A stretch of DNA of 64,000 nt from Galbula dea. Taxonomy: Eukaryota; Chordata; Aves; Piciformes; Galbulidae. Below, one piece after another: positions 26,601 to 36,200 of the stretch. Each line of letters starts with the position of its first letter. Positions within the stretch are counted from its first letter, which is position 1. The notes under the pieces were generated by a model. The model saw only the letters and a program-made list of their open reading frames with translations. It had not been told where the DNA came from and searched no databases. A program made the translations under genes and the position numbers. The stretch is from NCBI GenBank assembly GCA_013399015.1, contig VWZX01001042.1:597893-661892 (forward strand), written 5' to 3'.

Positions 26601-29201
26601 CAGCAAACCCCTCACCACTAGCATGCTCCACACTCCTGACCTGCACATGCAGCCTGCAATACTGCAGTTCTGCACTGTGGAACAAATGCTAACATTTGTA
26701 CCAAACTATGTGATGCACTCAAACAGAAAATGATCTCATTGTGTATTTATTATGAGTACACCCCAACAGCCTTACAAATATAGTGATAAATTGTCTCTCA
26801 TCCTGATGGGTGACTTCAACCACAGGTATCTGCTGGGAAAGCAATACAGCAGGCTCCAAGCAATCCAGGAGACTCCTGGAGTTCGCTGAGGATACCTTTC
26901 TGGTCCAAGTATTAGACAAACTGATCAGAGGAGAAGCATTACTTGACCTGGTGCTCAACAACACACAGGAGCTCACTGAAAAGGTGAGGACTGAAGACAG
27001 TGTAGGCTGCAGTGACCACATCCTGGTTCAGTTTATGATCTCAAGGAACATTTGGCAGAGAGTGAAGTCAGGACCCTGAACTTTAGAAAAGTGAACTTGT
27101 AGCTGTTTAAAGAATTAGAGGACAAGGTCACAAAGGAAACTGTCTTTAGGGACAATCAGAGCTGACAATTCTTTAAGGACATTTTCTTAGAGCACAAGAG
27201 CTCTCCACCCCCCTGTGTAAGAAATCAAGCAGGGCAGACAGGAAATCAGCATGGCTGATCAAGGGCCTTCTCCTCAAACTGAGATGTAAGAAGGAAATGC
27301 ACAGCCAGTAGAAGCGAAGGTGCATGGCCTGGGGAGAGTACAGAGATATGGCTCAGATGTGTAGTGACAGATCAGAAATGCCAAGGCATGGATGGAACAG
27401 AACTTGGCAAGGATCTGAAGAATAACAAGAAGGGATTCTGTAAGTACATCAGTCAGAAAAGAAAGGCCAAGGAGAATGTCCCCACTCTTAAACAGCAGTG
27501 GAGAAGTGGTGGCAACAGGAATGAAGAACGCTGAGGTACCCAAGTTCTTCGCATGTCTCCACTGCCAGTCAGGCTTCCAGCACCTCTCAGTGTCCAGGAA
27601 CCTCCCACTGTGAGTGAAGAGCAGCTTCAAACTACCTTGGTTAAGACTCTTGCATGAACTCTCTTGCCTCAACCAAAGAATACTTTTTTCAGCAAATTTT
27701 ACACTAATTTGATACCATTTAGCAAAACCAGTGATTAAGACTCAACTAGACTTGTCCCTGAGCAACCTGATCTACTTTGAGCAGGGGACTGGATTAGATA
27801 ATCTCTAGAGGCCTCTTCCCACAAATTATTTTATGATTCTATGACTATCCAGAAAGTAAATAAAAAAAATTATCAACAACTTCTTCACATATAATCAAAT
27901 AAAAACAATAAACCAGAAAGACTGTTGTCTCTTACCTGCTATATACTTTGGTTAGTAAATTGTTTATCTGTTTATCCATTTTGTACTTTGAGTAATCTTC
28001 CAAACCATCTTTCACTGCAATAATTGTCAGAACCACTATTAGAGGTAGCATTGTAATTTCTTTTTGGAAGGCTTCCACAAGAGGAATCCAATTTAGGACA
28101 ACTAGAAATAGGAAATACAAATTGGCAACTCTGAAATAAAGAAAAAACACAGGAATTAGCTGTGCTAGCAGACAGTCATCATTTTTCTTCCATTCCATGC
28201 TATATAGACACCTCAGATAGCAGTAGTTTATCTTTTCTTCACCTCAGTTGCAGTTTAAGAACAAAGTATCCAGAACTCATTTTCACTTTCCATTCAGTAG
28301 ATTACTTAGCTGCACAGATGCTTGATATGCATGATCAGAAGATGCAGAAAACAAAAATTTTCCTGTATTTTCAAACCTGTTGTGATTGTTTGAGGGTTAA
28401 GGCTGGATTGACCACTACCCAGCAACAGTCCTCCAGGCATATGTCTTCCAGTGAGGCTTTGGTGAACTTGCACTCTCAAATTCCCAAATCTTTTAATTTC
28501 TCACCTCCTGGGAGAGATGACATGTTTTTAAAAAGGACCCATCCTACCACCTCCCTGCATCACTTTACAAATCAGTAGTCCTCCAAGCAGAAGAAGGATA
28601 AAAAAAAGGCAACAGAGAAAAACATGAAAGAATACATTTGCAGGAAATTAGCTGAAAATCCTACTGCAGATTGGTACATAACAGTGCTCCAAGAGTAAGG
28701 AATACTTCAGTAATTTGAGTAACAGAATTAGTGGAAATCATATAAGCTATGGAGAAAAGGATTAGCCCAAGACCGATGACAGTGAAGAGACTTTGACCCA
28801 GTAACACAGATCTGTTCAGAAATGATAGGCAGGTCAAGGGGAAGAATAATTTTTGAATACCTGTCTGTATAGTAACACACACATTTAAATGGAAGGATTC
28901 CACTTCAGAGGAATTGCCACAATCAAACAGGAGTTAATTACCTGTGAAACTGTTCAAACAAATTCCGAGGTAAAAAATTCCATAAAGTATACTTAGTAGT
29001 CCGGATTTTGTTGTTCTTGTACAATTTTGACACTTTTTCATACTCCTCCTTCAAATGTCCCAAACACGGTATCACTATCCTATGTTTGCCAGTAGTTTTT
29101 GATGACTGATAGCAACTGTTGCTGCTGCTGCTACCTTCTCTGCCTTCTGTAGATAGCAGTTGCTGCCAATGGTATCGCGCCCAGCGGACAGGACCTGCCA
29201 T
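2451..29201 (-). CDS. ATP10D: ATP10D, phospholipid-transporting ATPase (P4-type flippase), 3' end missing
   Basis: Class-5 P4-ATPase; family members work with a CDC50 subunit to move lipid from the outer to the cytosolic leaflet, and human ATP10D is known to transport glucosylceramide. Eighteen coding exons on the minus strand join with matching phases into 1,180 open codons. Seen in order: N-terminal cytosolic region (1-90), M1-M2 (about 88-135), actuator domain with DGET at 203-206, M3 (about 312-329), M4 with PVSL at 375-378, phosphorylation motif DKTGT (Asp428), a long acidic/Ser-rich linker (456-700), nucleotide-binding domain with ESPDEAAL and KGAD (787-790), TGDK (911-914), GDGANDV (1046-1052), then M5-M6 to 1180. 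The protein agrees with human ATP10D from memory, closer than to ATP10A or ATP10B, and the COMMD8 neighbour supports that choice. About 240 residues (M7-M10 and tail) lie off the left edge. No frameshift or stop was found. Confidence 0.95.
3117..3242 (-). CDS. ATP10D: ATP10D exon 18, start of M5 (residues 1072-1113)
   Basis: Acceptor TTGCAG at 3,244-3,243; donor GTATGT at 3,116. Encodes AVMASDF...LLLVHGHWCYTRL and the first part of M5 (VLYYFYKNV). Confidence 0.95.
3788..3864 (-). CDS. ATP10D: ATP10D exon 17, GDGAND hinge motif (residues 1046-1071)
   Basis: Acceptor CTATAG at 3,866-3,865; donor GTAGT at 3,787. Encodes DGANDVSMIQVAD and the GISGQEGMQ segment that close the P domain. Confidence 0.95.
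4463..4772 (-). CDS. ATP10D: ATP10D exon 16 (residues 943-1046)
   Basis: Acceptor TTAG at 4,774-4,773; donor GTGGGT at 4,462. Variable first half, then GLVIDGRTLEHVL and the conserved RAVVCCRATPLQK block. A coding run of 11 adenines (4,702-4,712) gives Lys-Lys-Lys-Asn. Confidence 0.94.
4702..4712 (-). repeat. Coding A11 homopolymer in ATP10D
   Basis: Eleven T on the plus strand, i.e. A11 in the sense of ATP10D exon 16 (GCC, then A11, then C), encoding Lys-Lys-Lys-Asn. The frame is open on both sides at this length. Confidence 0.9.
5110..5770. repeat. GC-rich intronic block, probable unclassified interspersed repeat
   Basis: A sharply GC-enriched segment, with many CAG/CTG-type words, inside the AT-rich intron between ATP10D exons 15 and 16. 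Neither strand gives a protein I recognise. Its compact edges suggest an inserted element (an LTR or CR1 5' region are candidates), but I cannot name a family. Confidence 0.3.
6226..6410 (-). CDS. ATP10D: ATP10D exon 15, P domain (residues 881-942)
   Basis: Acceptor TTAAG at 6,412-6,411; donor GTGAG at 6,225. Encodes ATGIEDRLQEGVP, the IKIWMLTGDK motif (911-914) and ETAVNIAYACKLL. Confidence 0.95.
7388..7405 (+). repeat. A18 homopolymer
   Basis: Eighteen consecutive A in the ATP10D intron between exons 14 and 15. No retrocopy or target-site duplication was recognised next to it. Confidence 0.85.
9274..9400 (-). CDS. ATP10D: ATP10D exon 14 (residues 839-881)
   Basis: Acceptor at 9,402-9,401 with a TC-repeat polypyrimidine tract; donor GTAGGT at 9,273. 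Encodes DAEYAEWLNHHFLAE and RLETELTLLG. A CR1 fragment in the opposite orientation begins about 15-20 bases from the exon edge, so this acceptor's upstream intron is retroelement-derived. Confidence 0.94.
9412..9885 (+). mobile_element. CR1 LINE ORF2 fragment (reverse transcriptase), internally deleted
   Basis: Frame 9,421-9,672 translates to CR1 reverse transcriptase sequence with NWLKDRSQRVVVNG, SGVPQGSVLGPVLF and the catalytic FADD. A deletion at about 9,672 joins it to a later part (ALVAKRANGIVGCIRKGVV, then RPHLEYCVQFWAP). It has no sense-strand 3' tail. Inert fragment, oriented opposite to ATP10D and touching its exon 14 acceptor. Confidence 0.92.
9886..10004 (-). mobile_element. SINE-like chimera: tRNA-Glu 3' half plus CR1 tail
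   Basis: Read on the minus strand, 10,004-9,967 matches the 3' half of a vertebrate tRNA-Glu(UUC), starting exactly at the anticodon TTC and ending at the acceptor GTCAGGGA, with the B-box GGTTCGATTCC intact. By memory of the tRNA only two bases differ, both as expected from CpG decay. It continues directly into a CR1 3' tail (9,966-9,886) with CTGCTCTGGCAGGGG and TTGGACTAAATGATC. The terminal octamers are missing at the junction with the neighbouring CR1. That layout is the one used by CR1-mobilised, tRNA-derived SINEs. Confidence 0.7.
10174..10280 (-). CDS. ATP10D: ATP10D exon 13 (residues 803-838)
   Basis: Acceptor GTAG at 10,282-10,281; donor GTATT at 10,173. Encodes KERTQKHLDDYARRGLRTLC, a conserved block of P4-ATPases. 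Confidence 0.93.
11408..11870 (+). mobile_element. CR1 LINE 3' fragment
   Basis: Sense CR1 end: GAGAGTGTCCAGAGGAAGGC, CTTGAGAAGAGGAGATTGAG, TTCACCCAGAGGGTGGCTGG, then the tail GCTGGACTCGATGATCC and a final TACTGTGATG. 5'-truncated; intron between ATP10D exons 12 and 13. Confidence 0.9.
12178..12793 (-). CDS. ATP10D: ATP10D exon 12, nucleotide-binding domain (residues 598-803)
   Basis: The largest exon (616 bases). Acceptor TTCTAG at 12,795-12,794; donor GTATC at 12,177. The ATG at its first base is an internal Met, not a start. A Ser-rich stretch (620-705) precedes CYEAESPDEAAL (713-724), the LPFDSVRKRMSV block and KGAD (787-790), all nucleotide-domain hallmarks. Confidence 0.95.
13677..13800 (-). 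mobile_element. CR1 LINE 3' end, antisense
   Basis: Starts with two copies of the tail octamer complement (TCACAGAA...TCACAGAATCATT), then TTGGAAAGGACCCTCAAGATC and TAGTCCAACC, the CR1 3' end read backwards. Confidence 0.88.
14946..15134 (-). CDS. ATP10D: ATP10D exon 11 (residues 535-597)
   Basis: Acceptor AATAG at 15,136-15,135; donor GTAAG at 14,945. Begins ETDVVPDT and ends with the conserved DFFLALAICNTVVVS helix of the nucleotide-binding domain. Confidence 0.93.
15807..16042 (-). CDS. ATP10D: ATP10D exon 10, variable linker (residues 456-534)
   Basis: Acceptor CATAG at 16,044-16,043; donor GTAAGT at 15,806. Acidic, Ser-rich and poorly conserved linker between the phosphorylation site and the nucleotide-binding domain. 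SYQEV and the PHSG...AFSSPI end mark it as the ATP10D paralog. Confidence 0.92.
16205..16285 (+). mobile_element. CR1 LINE extreme 3' tail
   Basis: GGGGGGTTGGACTAGATGATC, then GAGGTCCCTTCCAACTCC and ATTCTGTGATTCTGTGAG. Only the tail is recognisable, about 160 bases upstream of ATP10D exon 10. Confidence 0.9.
17366..17618 (-). CDS. ATP10D: ATP10D exon 9, M4 and phosphorylation site (residues 372-456)
   Basis: Acceptor TGCTAG at 17,620-17,619; donor GTAAGA at 17,365. Contains PVSL in M4 (375-378), the stalk and the invariant phosphorylation motif FSDKTGTLTENK; Asp428 is the residue phosphorylated during the transport cycle. Confidence 0.96.
17763..17890 (-). CDS. ATP10D: ATP10D exon 8, M3-M4 loop (residues 329-371)
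   Basis: Acceptor TTTAAG at 17,892-17,891; donor GTAAT at 17,762. Encodes the extracytosolic loop after M3 (FFNIPEP) and the start of M4 (FWTMIILLQ). Confidence 0.93.
18700..18831 (-). CDS. ATP10D: ATP10D exon 7, M3 (residues 285-329)
   Basis: Acceptor TTCCAG at 18,833-18,832; donor GTAAGT at 18,699. Encodes HETKAMLNN and KRSKLER, then the hydrophobic M3 helix. Confidence 0.94.
18916..19014 (+). mobile_element. CR1 LINE extreme 3' tail
   Basis: CAACCTGGTCTAGTGTGTGG, GGAGTTGGAACTAGATGATC and CCATTCTATGATT. 5'-truncated, next to ATP10D exon 7. Confidence 0.9.
19620..19726 (-). CDS. ATP10D: ATP10D exon 6 (residues 249-285)
   Basis: Acceptor TTTTCAG at 19,728-19,727 and donor GTTCG at 19,619. 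Encodes SKENLLLRGC and GIVVYAG, the conserved end of the actuator domain. Confidence 0.93.
20787..20872 (-). CDS. ATP10D: ATP10D exon 5 (residues 221-249)
   Basis: Acceptor TTTAG at 20,874-20,873 and consensus donor GTAAGT at 20,786. Short 86-base exon of the actuator domain; CESPNNDL and the following RFRGF match the family. Confidence 0.92.
21492..21870 (+). mobile_element. CR1 LINE fragment without its tail
   Basis: CTGCCCTAGTGAGGCCACG, GGGTCCAGTTCTGCACTCTC, GACATGGGGCTGTTCAGCCT and AACTGTCTGCCCAGAGAGG are CR1 ORF2-end and 3'-UTR sequences. The homology stops at about 21,870, before the usual 3' end. Confidence 0.88.
22061..22117 (+). repeat. GT-rich simple repeat (TTTG/GGTT)n
   Basis: Interrupted TTTG and GGTT units ending in a G5 run, downstream of the truncated CR1 at 21,492-21,870. 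Confidence 0.8.
22634..22838 (-). CDS. ATP10D: ATP10D exon 4, actuator domain (residues 152-220)
   Basis: Acceptor TTTCAG at 22,840-22,839; donor GT at 22,633. Encodes VGDFIRL, IPADMVLL and the DGETNLK dephosphorylation motif (Asp203). The preceding intron is about 5.1 kb and holds a CR1 element. Confidence 0.95.
24736..24754 (+). repeat. (TTTG)n microsatellite
   Basis: Nearly five perfect TTTG units in the ATP10D intron between exons 3 and 4. Confidence 0.85.
26790..27844 (+). mobile_element. CR1 LINE, endonuclease region joined to 3' tail, degraded
   Basis: 26,810-27,079 translates to the CR1 endonuclease end (MGDFNH-like start, FLVQVLDKLIRGEALLDLVL, SDHILVQF). Diverged ORF2 follows and a tail (GGGGACTGGATTAGATAATC, then TTATGATTCTATGA) closes it at 27,844. 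Stops and an internal deletion make it inert. It lies just downstream of ATP10D exon 3, in the opposite orientation. Confidence 0.88.
27936..28130 (-). CDS. ATP10D: ATP10D exon 3 (residues 87-152)
   Basis: Acceptor AG at 28,132-28,131 and donor GTAAG at 27,935. Encodes M1 (NLYFLFLVVLNW) and M2 (LPLIVVLTIIAVKDGLED), followed by the KQINN segment leading into the actuator domain. Phases match both neighbouring exons (split Arg codons at each end). Confidence 0.95.
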
Positions 29202-29241
29202 TGCTGTCAAAATGCTTTCTAATCCAAGGAGTATCCTCTAC
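28942..29241 (-). CDS. ATP10D: ATP10D exon 2, first coding exon (residues 1-87)
   Basis: Acceptor TTTCTAG at 29,242-29,248; donor GT at 28,941-28,940. Translation starts at ATG 29,201-29,199: the context is strong (G at -3 and +4) and an in-frame TAG at 29,240-29,238 closes the frame upstream. A TTG at 29,210 is in frame but is not a credible start. The protein opens with the ARYHW segment typical of ATP10D, has a short Ser run from AGC repeats (29,119-29,133), and ends with the P4 signature around PRNLFEQFHR. Confidence 0.93.
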
Positions 29242-29919
29242 CTAGAAACATGGTGAAATACAGTAAGTTAAGTAATAATTTTGTAAAGGCTTTTCAACTG
29301 AGAAGTCATAGTTACAGTTTTGATTAAGCCCAGGAAAAAAGTAATTTCCATATTTTGATTTAAAAACCCCAGACAGTTAATAGGTTATGTGAGGTCAGGA
29401 ACCTCTGCTTCAAAGGTTAAAGTTATCTGAATGTCATCCACCCTTTCAGTATACTAGAGTTTGATTACTCTGTTTAAAATGCACAATATTTTCTAGTAGC
29501 ACCTCATGTAAGCAGGCCATCCACCAGTTTCTCATGCTATAGTATGGTGAAAATGCTGCTAATTCTGCAGAGAACATCATTTTGTAAAGAATCCTTATAC
29601 CAGACACTTTAGTCGTTGCTGGTGGTTAACCACCTCTGTTAAATGCAGGAGTCAACAATACATTAATAGGTAACTGAGTACAGACTTAGACCTGAAATGA
29701 GGAATTGCCAGTGAAAGACACTAAGTAGATACCATGAACAAAAAACCCCTCTTCCTGTTGAATCCAAAGGGTTTGAGAATTTTCACCAGCTGACATAGGA
29801 TGAATACACTTCATGCCAATGCTTCTCCTCTATTCACCATGGCCAAACTCCAGTAATCTGCCCAGGAATTTGTTTTCCTAAAGAGAGACAAAGCTCATAC
29901 CTAAAGAGGTATTACAAGA

Positions 29920-30204
29920 TAGAGGAGGAGAGACTTTTCAGCTTGCCAGATTGCAACAAGACAAGGGGGAATGGATATAAGCTGGAGGGGAGATTTAGAC
30001 TAGAAATTAGAAGGAGGTTCTTTACGCAGAGGGTGGTTTGGCACTAGAACAGGTTGCCCAGAGAGGTTGCGGATGCCCTATTCTTGGCAGTGTTCAAGGC
30101 CAGGCTGGATGTGGCCTTGGGCAACCTGGTCTAGTGAGTGGTGTCCCTGCCCATGGCAGGGGGGTTGGAACTAGATGATCCAACCTGGGCCATTCTGTGA
30201 TTCT
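29920..30204 (+). mobile_element. CR1 LINE 3' fragment
   Basis: ACAGGTTGCCCAGAGAGGTT, AGGCCAGGCTGGATGTGGCC and CCATGGCAGGGGGGTTGGAA, ending CCATTCTGTGATTCT. Lies in the first intron of ATP10D. Confidence 0.92.
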
Positions 30205-33200
30205 CATAGGTATAGGCAATAGTTTATCAAACCACCCAATGCAGTGGGTAACGAACTTCTACACTAACCATCCATGTTTTAATAGAAGCTCAAAACCTCT
30301 GCTTTTTACAGTAAGGGGTTTTTTTTTAATTTAAAAGCAGCATTTTCATATCCCTGCTCCCTCGAATCTTACTGCCTGGGGGACAGTCCCCAGAGGGATT
30401 GCACTCTGCATATAGGCTACTATCCCATTTTAGTCAGTGGGAGTTTTTCTCCCAGAAATTGAAACTCTGACATCTAGAAGTAGCTACTTCGAAACAATGA
30501 ACTACTTTTAAGGTATGGCTATCATATAGTCAGAGGTATGAATATTAATCTGTACACATGTGAAAGAGATGCTTCAATTCATTTGCAATGAGTCTGAGAA
30601 CAAGTCTAAAGCTTGGACAGTAGCTGAATCTTCAAAGATGTTTAGGGTCTGCAGAATGTGCTGCTAGTGTAGCCCCGACTGAGAAGAGGTACTTTATTCT
30701 TTTGCAATGACAAATTTTGGCAGTTCAGCTCTTAAAAAACCCTAGATATTGGATGGCATCCACAAGAACAGGCCCTGCTGAGGAAACAACACTCCTAAAC
30801 TCTCTCTGCCGTCACAAACCAGTAATTTTGAAAACAGCTCTTATGCAATGAGGGGCCTTTGTACAGAAATGCTTGCCTTAATTAACAATATGCTGGACTA
30901 TCAGGGAGAGTTTTAACATCTCTTCTTTGTTCAGTTAAATTTATCAATTTCGAGCTTCCAACTTTAGCATGAATCATACAGGGTGTGCAGATTAACCATA
31001 CTCTTGCTTGAAACAATTCTTTGTCCAAGTGCAGTAACCTGACATCTCTACATGCTATTACAATGTGCAGTATCCTTGTAGAAAACTTAACACCACAAAA
31101 TCTGTCATGACACCATATTAGCCAGGTATATGAGAGTAGGTTAGATTTGTAGAGAAATTCATGTTTGTTTTTGTAAGACCAAACAAAAACAACTGATACT
31201 AATGACTTCTGTGACCAGAAGCAGCAGCAAAAGTAAAGAAACTCTCTCAAAGCAAACCCTCAGGGCTAATGGGAATGCAAGGTCTTTAAATGGCAGATCC
31301 TGTTCACTCAGTGAAAATTGCATAGACAAAAAAAACCTATACAGCTAAATCAACTTTAAAAGCCTAAGAATTACATTATCAGTAGCATGCAGATAAAGAC
31401 ATGATGAGAGGATAGAGAATCAGTAAAAACAAAAAACCTGACAAATTACAAAGCCTCCTACACTCTAAAGCTTTTTGGTTTTCGTAATTAATTACTTTTT
31501 GTAGCATTTGATACTTGGTGATCTCTGTTTAAAGGAAAGAAAAAAAAGGGGAGGAGGGGCAGGCATTGTGCATTTTACCCTGACAGCATGTTAAGACAGA
31601 ATTCCTCATCACTGGGTATGGAGCCAAAGGTTTAAACTCCATACACAGTGTTGCTGAAGAGGAGCCACCCCTCCTCACTGCATATTTATCCCTGACTCCT
31701 GACACAGCTCCAAAACCTCTGCCCCACCCTTCCTCATCCTCCTTCAGGCAAGCAAAGCTTAAAAAGGCACAGGAAACATCAGATTCAGCAGCATGCACTG
31801 CATATTACTACCGGTATCCTCAGCATTTTACTGTAACAGCTTTTAAGAAAACTCTATGGACAAGAAATAGTTACTAACATAAACCCACCACAACCACACC
31901 ACGTTGGAAATACTGTATAAGAAGCAATAAAGATAATTAAGGGGGTGGAACATCTTCCTTATGAGGAAAGGCTGAGGGAGCTGGGGCTCTTTAGCTTGAA
32001 AAAGAGGAGACTAAGGGGTGACCTCATCTATGCTTTTAAATATGTGAAGGGTGAGTGTCAGGAGGATGGGCTCAGGCTCTTTGTGACAAGACAAGGGGCA
32101 ATGGCTGTAAGCTGAAGCAGAGGAGGTTCCGCGTGAATACAAGAACATTTCTTTTCCCAGTTCAGGTGCCAGAGCACTGGCACAGACTGCCCAGAGAGGT
32201 TGTGGAGTCTCCTTCTATGGAGATATTCAAAACCCATCTGGATGCGCTTCGGTGTGACCTGGTCTAGGGAGTCCTGCTCTGGCAGGGGAATTGGACTGGA
32301 TCATCTTTCGAGGCCCCTTCCAGCCTCTAACATTCTGTGAAATAATATCCTATGGCCAAAAAGGTGAATCAGGAAATTAACCAGCATCTTGGGAAAAAAG
32401 TACCTGGATCTCATACTCTGCCACAACACCTTCTGCCTCATCTGGGACTTGACTAAGCTGCTATTTGCAAATGATTTTTAAAAAAATATTTACATTTCCT
32501 TTTAAAATAGGATCTATGAGGTTTTAAACTTCAGAAATCTCTTTTGCATTTATTTTCCTCCTCTGAGTATTTTTCTTCTTCCTCATTATAATTGGATCAT
32601 AAAGTAATAAGCACCTTTTCTTTGGTTAGCTAGAAGGAGGTCAAAAGGAGATTTATCAACTTCATGTTACATATTGTAAAAGATGAAATTGACAAAGATC
32701 AAATAAAAGTTTTAAAGAATTTTTCTAAGAATTCCTTTCTCTTAAAATGTTATTTGACCCTCTTGTCATATCATTTTTCATACTAAACTCTTGAGTTCTC
32801 CTGCTAATGTGAATTTGATGTAATAATACAAACCAGCAGATGTTTCTTTACATTATCAAAAGATCCACAAGACAAGTTACTTTGAAGTATTTTTAAAGGT
32901 TTATTTTTAAAAATTAGGTTTATATTAAAAAAACAAGAACGCTCATGTATCTGAAAACAGGAAGCTTAAATGATCATATTCTAAGTTTGGATGATAGCAT
33001 CACACAAGCTAAACTCTGGTCTTTTTCATGATACACACTCAAGTGAACACTACTTGATCTTGCTAAATGGCAATAGCTGATATAGAGATAACTCAGATAT
33101 GCCATACATGCAAAACAGCAAGTTTTTGTAGCAGGCTCACTAATGTCACATGATCATGATGAAATGTGGAAGGGAATTAGCTGACATTGGGCATATTATT

Positions 33201-36200
33201 TGCTTTCTCTCTACCTCAGCTCCCTCTTGTACTGATTCTTTCCTCTTTTTACAAAGCGTTTTGAGATACAGAAAAGTCAAGGGACGAGATATGGTTTATG
33301 TGGCTTCCAAATCTTTGTAAAAGCAAGGCAAGGCAGTGTCATTTTTGTCACAGGACAGATCAATACTACACACTATCCAAGTTTAATCATCCTATACTAC
33401 AATAAAAAAAAGTCTTTAATATCTCTCCAATATTAAATAGTCTGATATTAGTAAATTAGTACTACTCTGATAGTAGTAATGCAGAGAAAATCCTTATTCT
33501 TAAGTGGTCTGTACTGTGAAAGAAGGGCATTTCATCATAAAGCACAGTATAAGTGTTCTTTTGTATGGATATTTCACATCCAAAAGTTGGGGTTTTTTCC
33601 CATCATTTGTCTTTCATTGTCTCTTGTAGACTCTGTCAGCTTCCAATTCTGTAAAGTATCACCTTCATATGATGTGCATGCAAGTCTTCACTTCTATCTT
33701 TCTTACAAAGAGATGGAGCCAAGACTAAAAATTCCTTTGTTCCAGCAATATTATTCACTAGCCTTTTGCAAACCACTAGGCAACCACTGACCTTGCCTAT
33801 ACCAGATTCTTTCTTGAGTTTGTCTGCAAAACAGATGTATAGATAATTTAGCCAATGTTTACACTGCTCTGTACCTTACTATTATGTTGTGGTCATTTGT
33901 TCACATGTCCTTGTGAAGTGCTCTACTATTTACTCTGGGTTCTCTTGACCACTTCCTCCCTTCTGACAACATCCTTCTCTTTTGCTGTGATCTCTAAATA
34001 GTTAGTCCTTGCTCTTCTTTCAGAAAGTTTTTTGCTAAATACACTTGGTAAATGACATATTTCACAGGAATGTTCCTCAGATCTTTGGCAAAAGCACATG
34101 TATGATGCATGTTTCTATCCTTTTCCTGCTCTGGCAGAGTCTTTGACACAACATGCAGCAGAACTTCTGTGTCACCTGGGTCCATTTCCAGTAGAAAGTA
34201 ATAAATTGTTCCATGGAAAAAAAGAAATGCAATCAATAAAATTGCATTACCTTACCTGAAAAAATGTCTACAGCAGCTAAAATGGAAGCAACTCATACAA
34301 TGCACCTCTCCACCAACAGCCCTTTTCCTGGCTCTTTACCTGAATATTTCAAGACCTTCCAAAGGACTGAGGTTCTGGGGTTACCAGGGAAGATAAAATT
34401 GCTAACCCAGATGGAGGTCACCCTACACAAAGCTATGGAAGAGTGAATCATCTCTGATTCACGCAAAGTCCCATGTAAACCTCCTGGCAAATGTTACTGC
34501 ACAGGCTTCCTTGCACCTGTGTTGCTACATTATGACTGGAGTACACTGTCAGAACTACACAGGCTAAACATAAAAATACCTCTTAACAGTCTTTGAAAAC
34601 TCAAAAGCTATTAGACAATACAGAAGCTTAAGGGAGTCATGACCTGAAGATTAATTTACACTCTAAAAAACAAATACTTACTTCTCTCCTAAGGTTTGCT
34701 ACTTTTTCTGTAACATGCAATTTCACAAGTTTGTAACATGTCTTTGCAAGTCAACATGAAATCTGCATGGACACACTAATACACTAAATAAATTTGGATA
34801 AGAGTCTGGTGCTGTCAATTTATGGGACAAACAGCCAAAACCTGCAGGAATCAAAACCTTAATTCTAAGAACAACCACATATTCTGAGTTATATTCATAA
34901 AGGTCATGCTGAGAACTCTTGGATCAAGAGTGGAAGGCAGATGTTACTATGAAAAGTGAAATACTATGGTACTATTTTGACATGCACTCCTACTCACAAA
35001 GTCTTATATAGCATGGACAACACTGAAAACCTGCAAGCCTTGAAATGCCATATCTTGGAATGGAAATTGTGTGGTTGTGAATACACTAAGGCAATCAACA
35101 GCAGCTCTCCATAACTGGAAAACAATGAACAGGATGCATTAAAACCCAGGAAGTACCACTGCCCTAACACAAGGCCAACTGCAATAGAAAACTGCACATG
35201 CAACAGTATCAATTACTGTGCTACAGTGTGGGAGCAGTACATAAAAGCAAAAAATCTCCATCCTTTTGTAAAGTTATTTAGGATGCCAATCAGATCTTGT
35301 ACCTACAGACACTACCAAACTTTAGGTTTAAAACTCAGATGAATCATGTATTTTTGCTCCAGGTTCTCAAAGTATAACTAAAGACTGCTGGATAACAATG
35401 ACTTGTGCCAACATTCTACATCCTCTACTCCATTAATCAGAAAAGTTTTTCTTTATGCTCTGTTCTCATGTGCCACATCAGTCTCTCAGAACTGTAAACC
35501 AGAACCTTCTGGGTTAAGTCTCACTCTTTTATGATGGTCTTTTCTAACAGGCATATCTTTAGCTCATGGTCATGCAGCAGTTAATCACTGCAAATGCTTT
35601 CATAGGTATAAAAATCACATTAATTTCACAGTAAGATTAAGGTGTGGGCCATGTTAAAAAATTATACTGGTTATATTATATGATGCAAAAAGATGTGATC
35701 TTTTTGTAGTCAATGTACACTCCTTAAATTACAGTAAATGGTTTTAAAGGAAACAGATCCATATTTTCAGTACTGCTGGTTTTTAAATATGCCGATTTCT
35801 TCAAAGAGGCAAAATTCTGTTTTGTAGACAAGGTCAAGATTACTCACTGAAAATTACACTGAAACTACCTGCTACAACAAGAAACTATACTTAAATTCCC
35901 AAAATCCTAGGCTAGGTCTCTGATTAGTCCTATTCTTCTTATTTTCTAAGACACTGACATACTATTATCTCTTTAAGAGTTCCAGAAACTCCGAAGGGAT
36001 CCACAGAGACTTTCATGTTTAATGCTTTATGGTTCCTCAAAGGATCTGGGAAAGGAGACTACACATATGGTTACAGAAAGAGCACAACTCCAAATCCAAA
36101 AAGTCCCCAACAGCTCACTTTAAATTAATATACTAGATTTGATTTTATCTTGAAGAATTTCTGGTTTTAAACAGACTTCTCTGCCAATACTGGAAGCCAG

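Noticed and set aside
28661..28903. 80-codon hydrophobic minus-strand frame just after ATP10D exon 2
   Set aside because: It lies in the intron between exons 2 and 3, which join in phase without it, and it has no counterpart in the family; kept only as a chance frame.
29199..29210. TTG at 29,210 as the ATP10D start
   Set aside because: The ATG at 29,201 is in the same frame with strong context; a vertebrate TTG start would need evidence.
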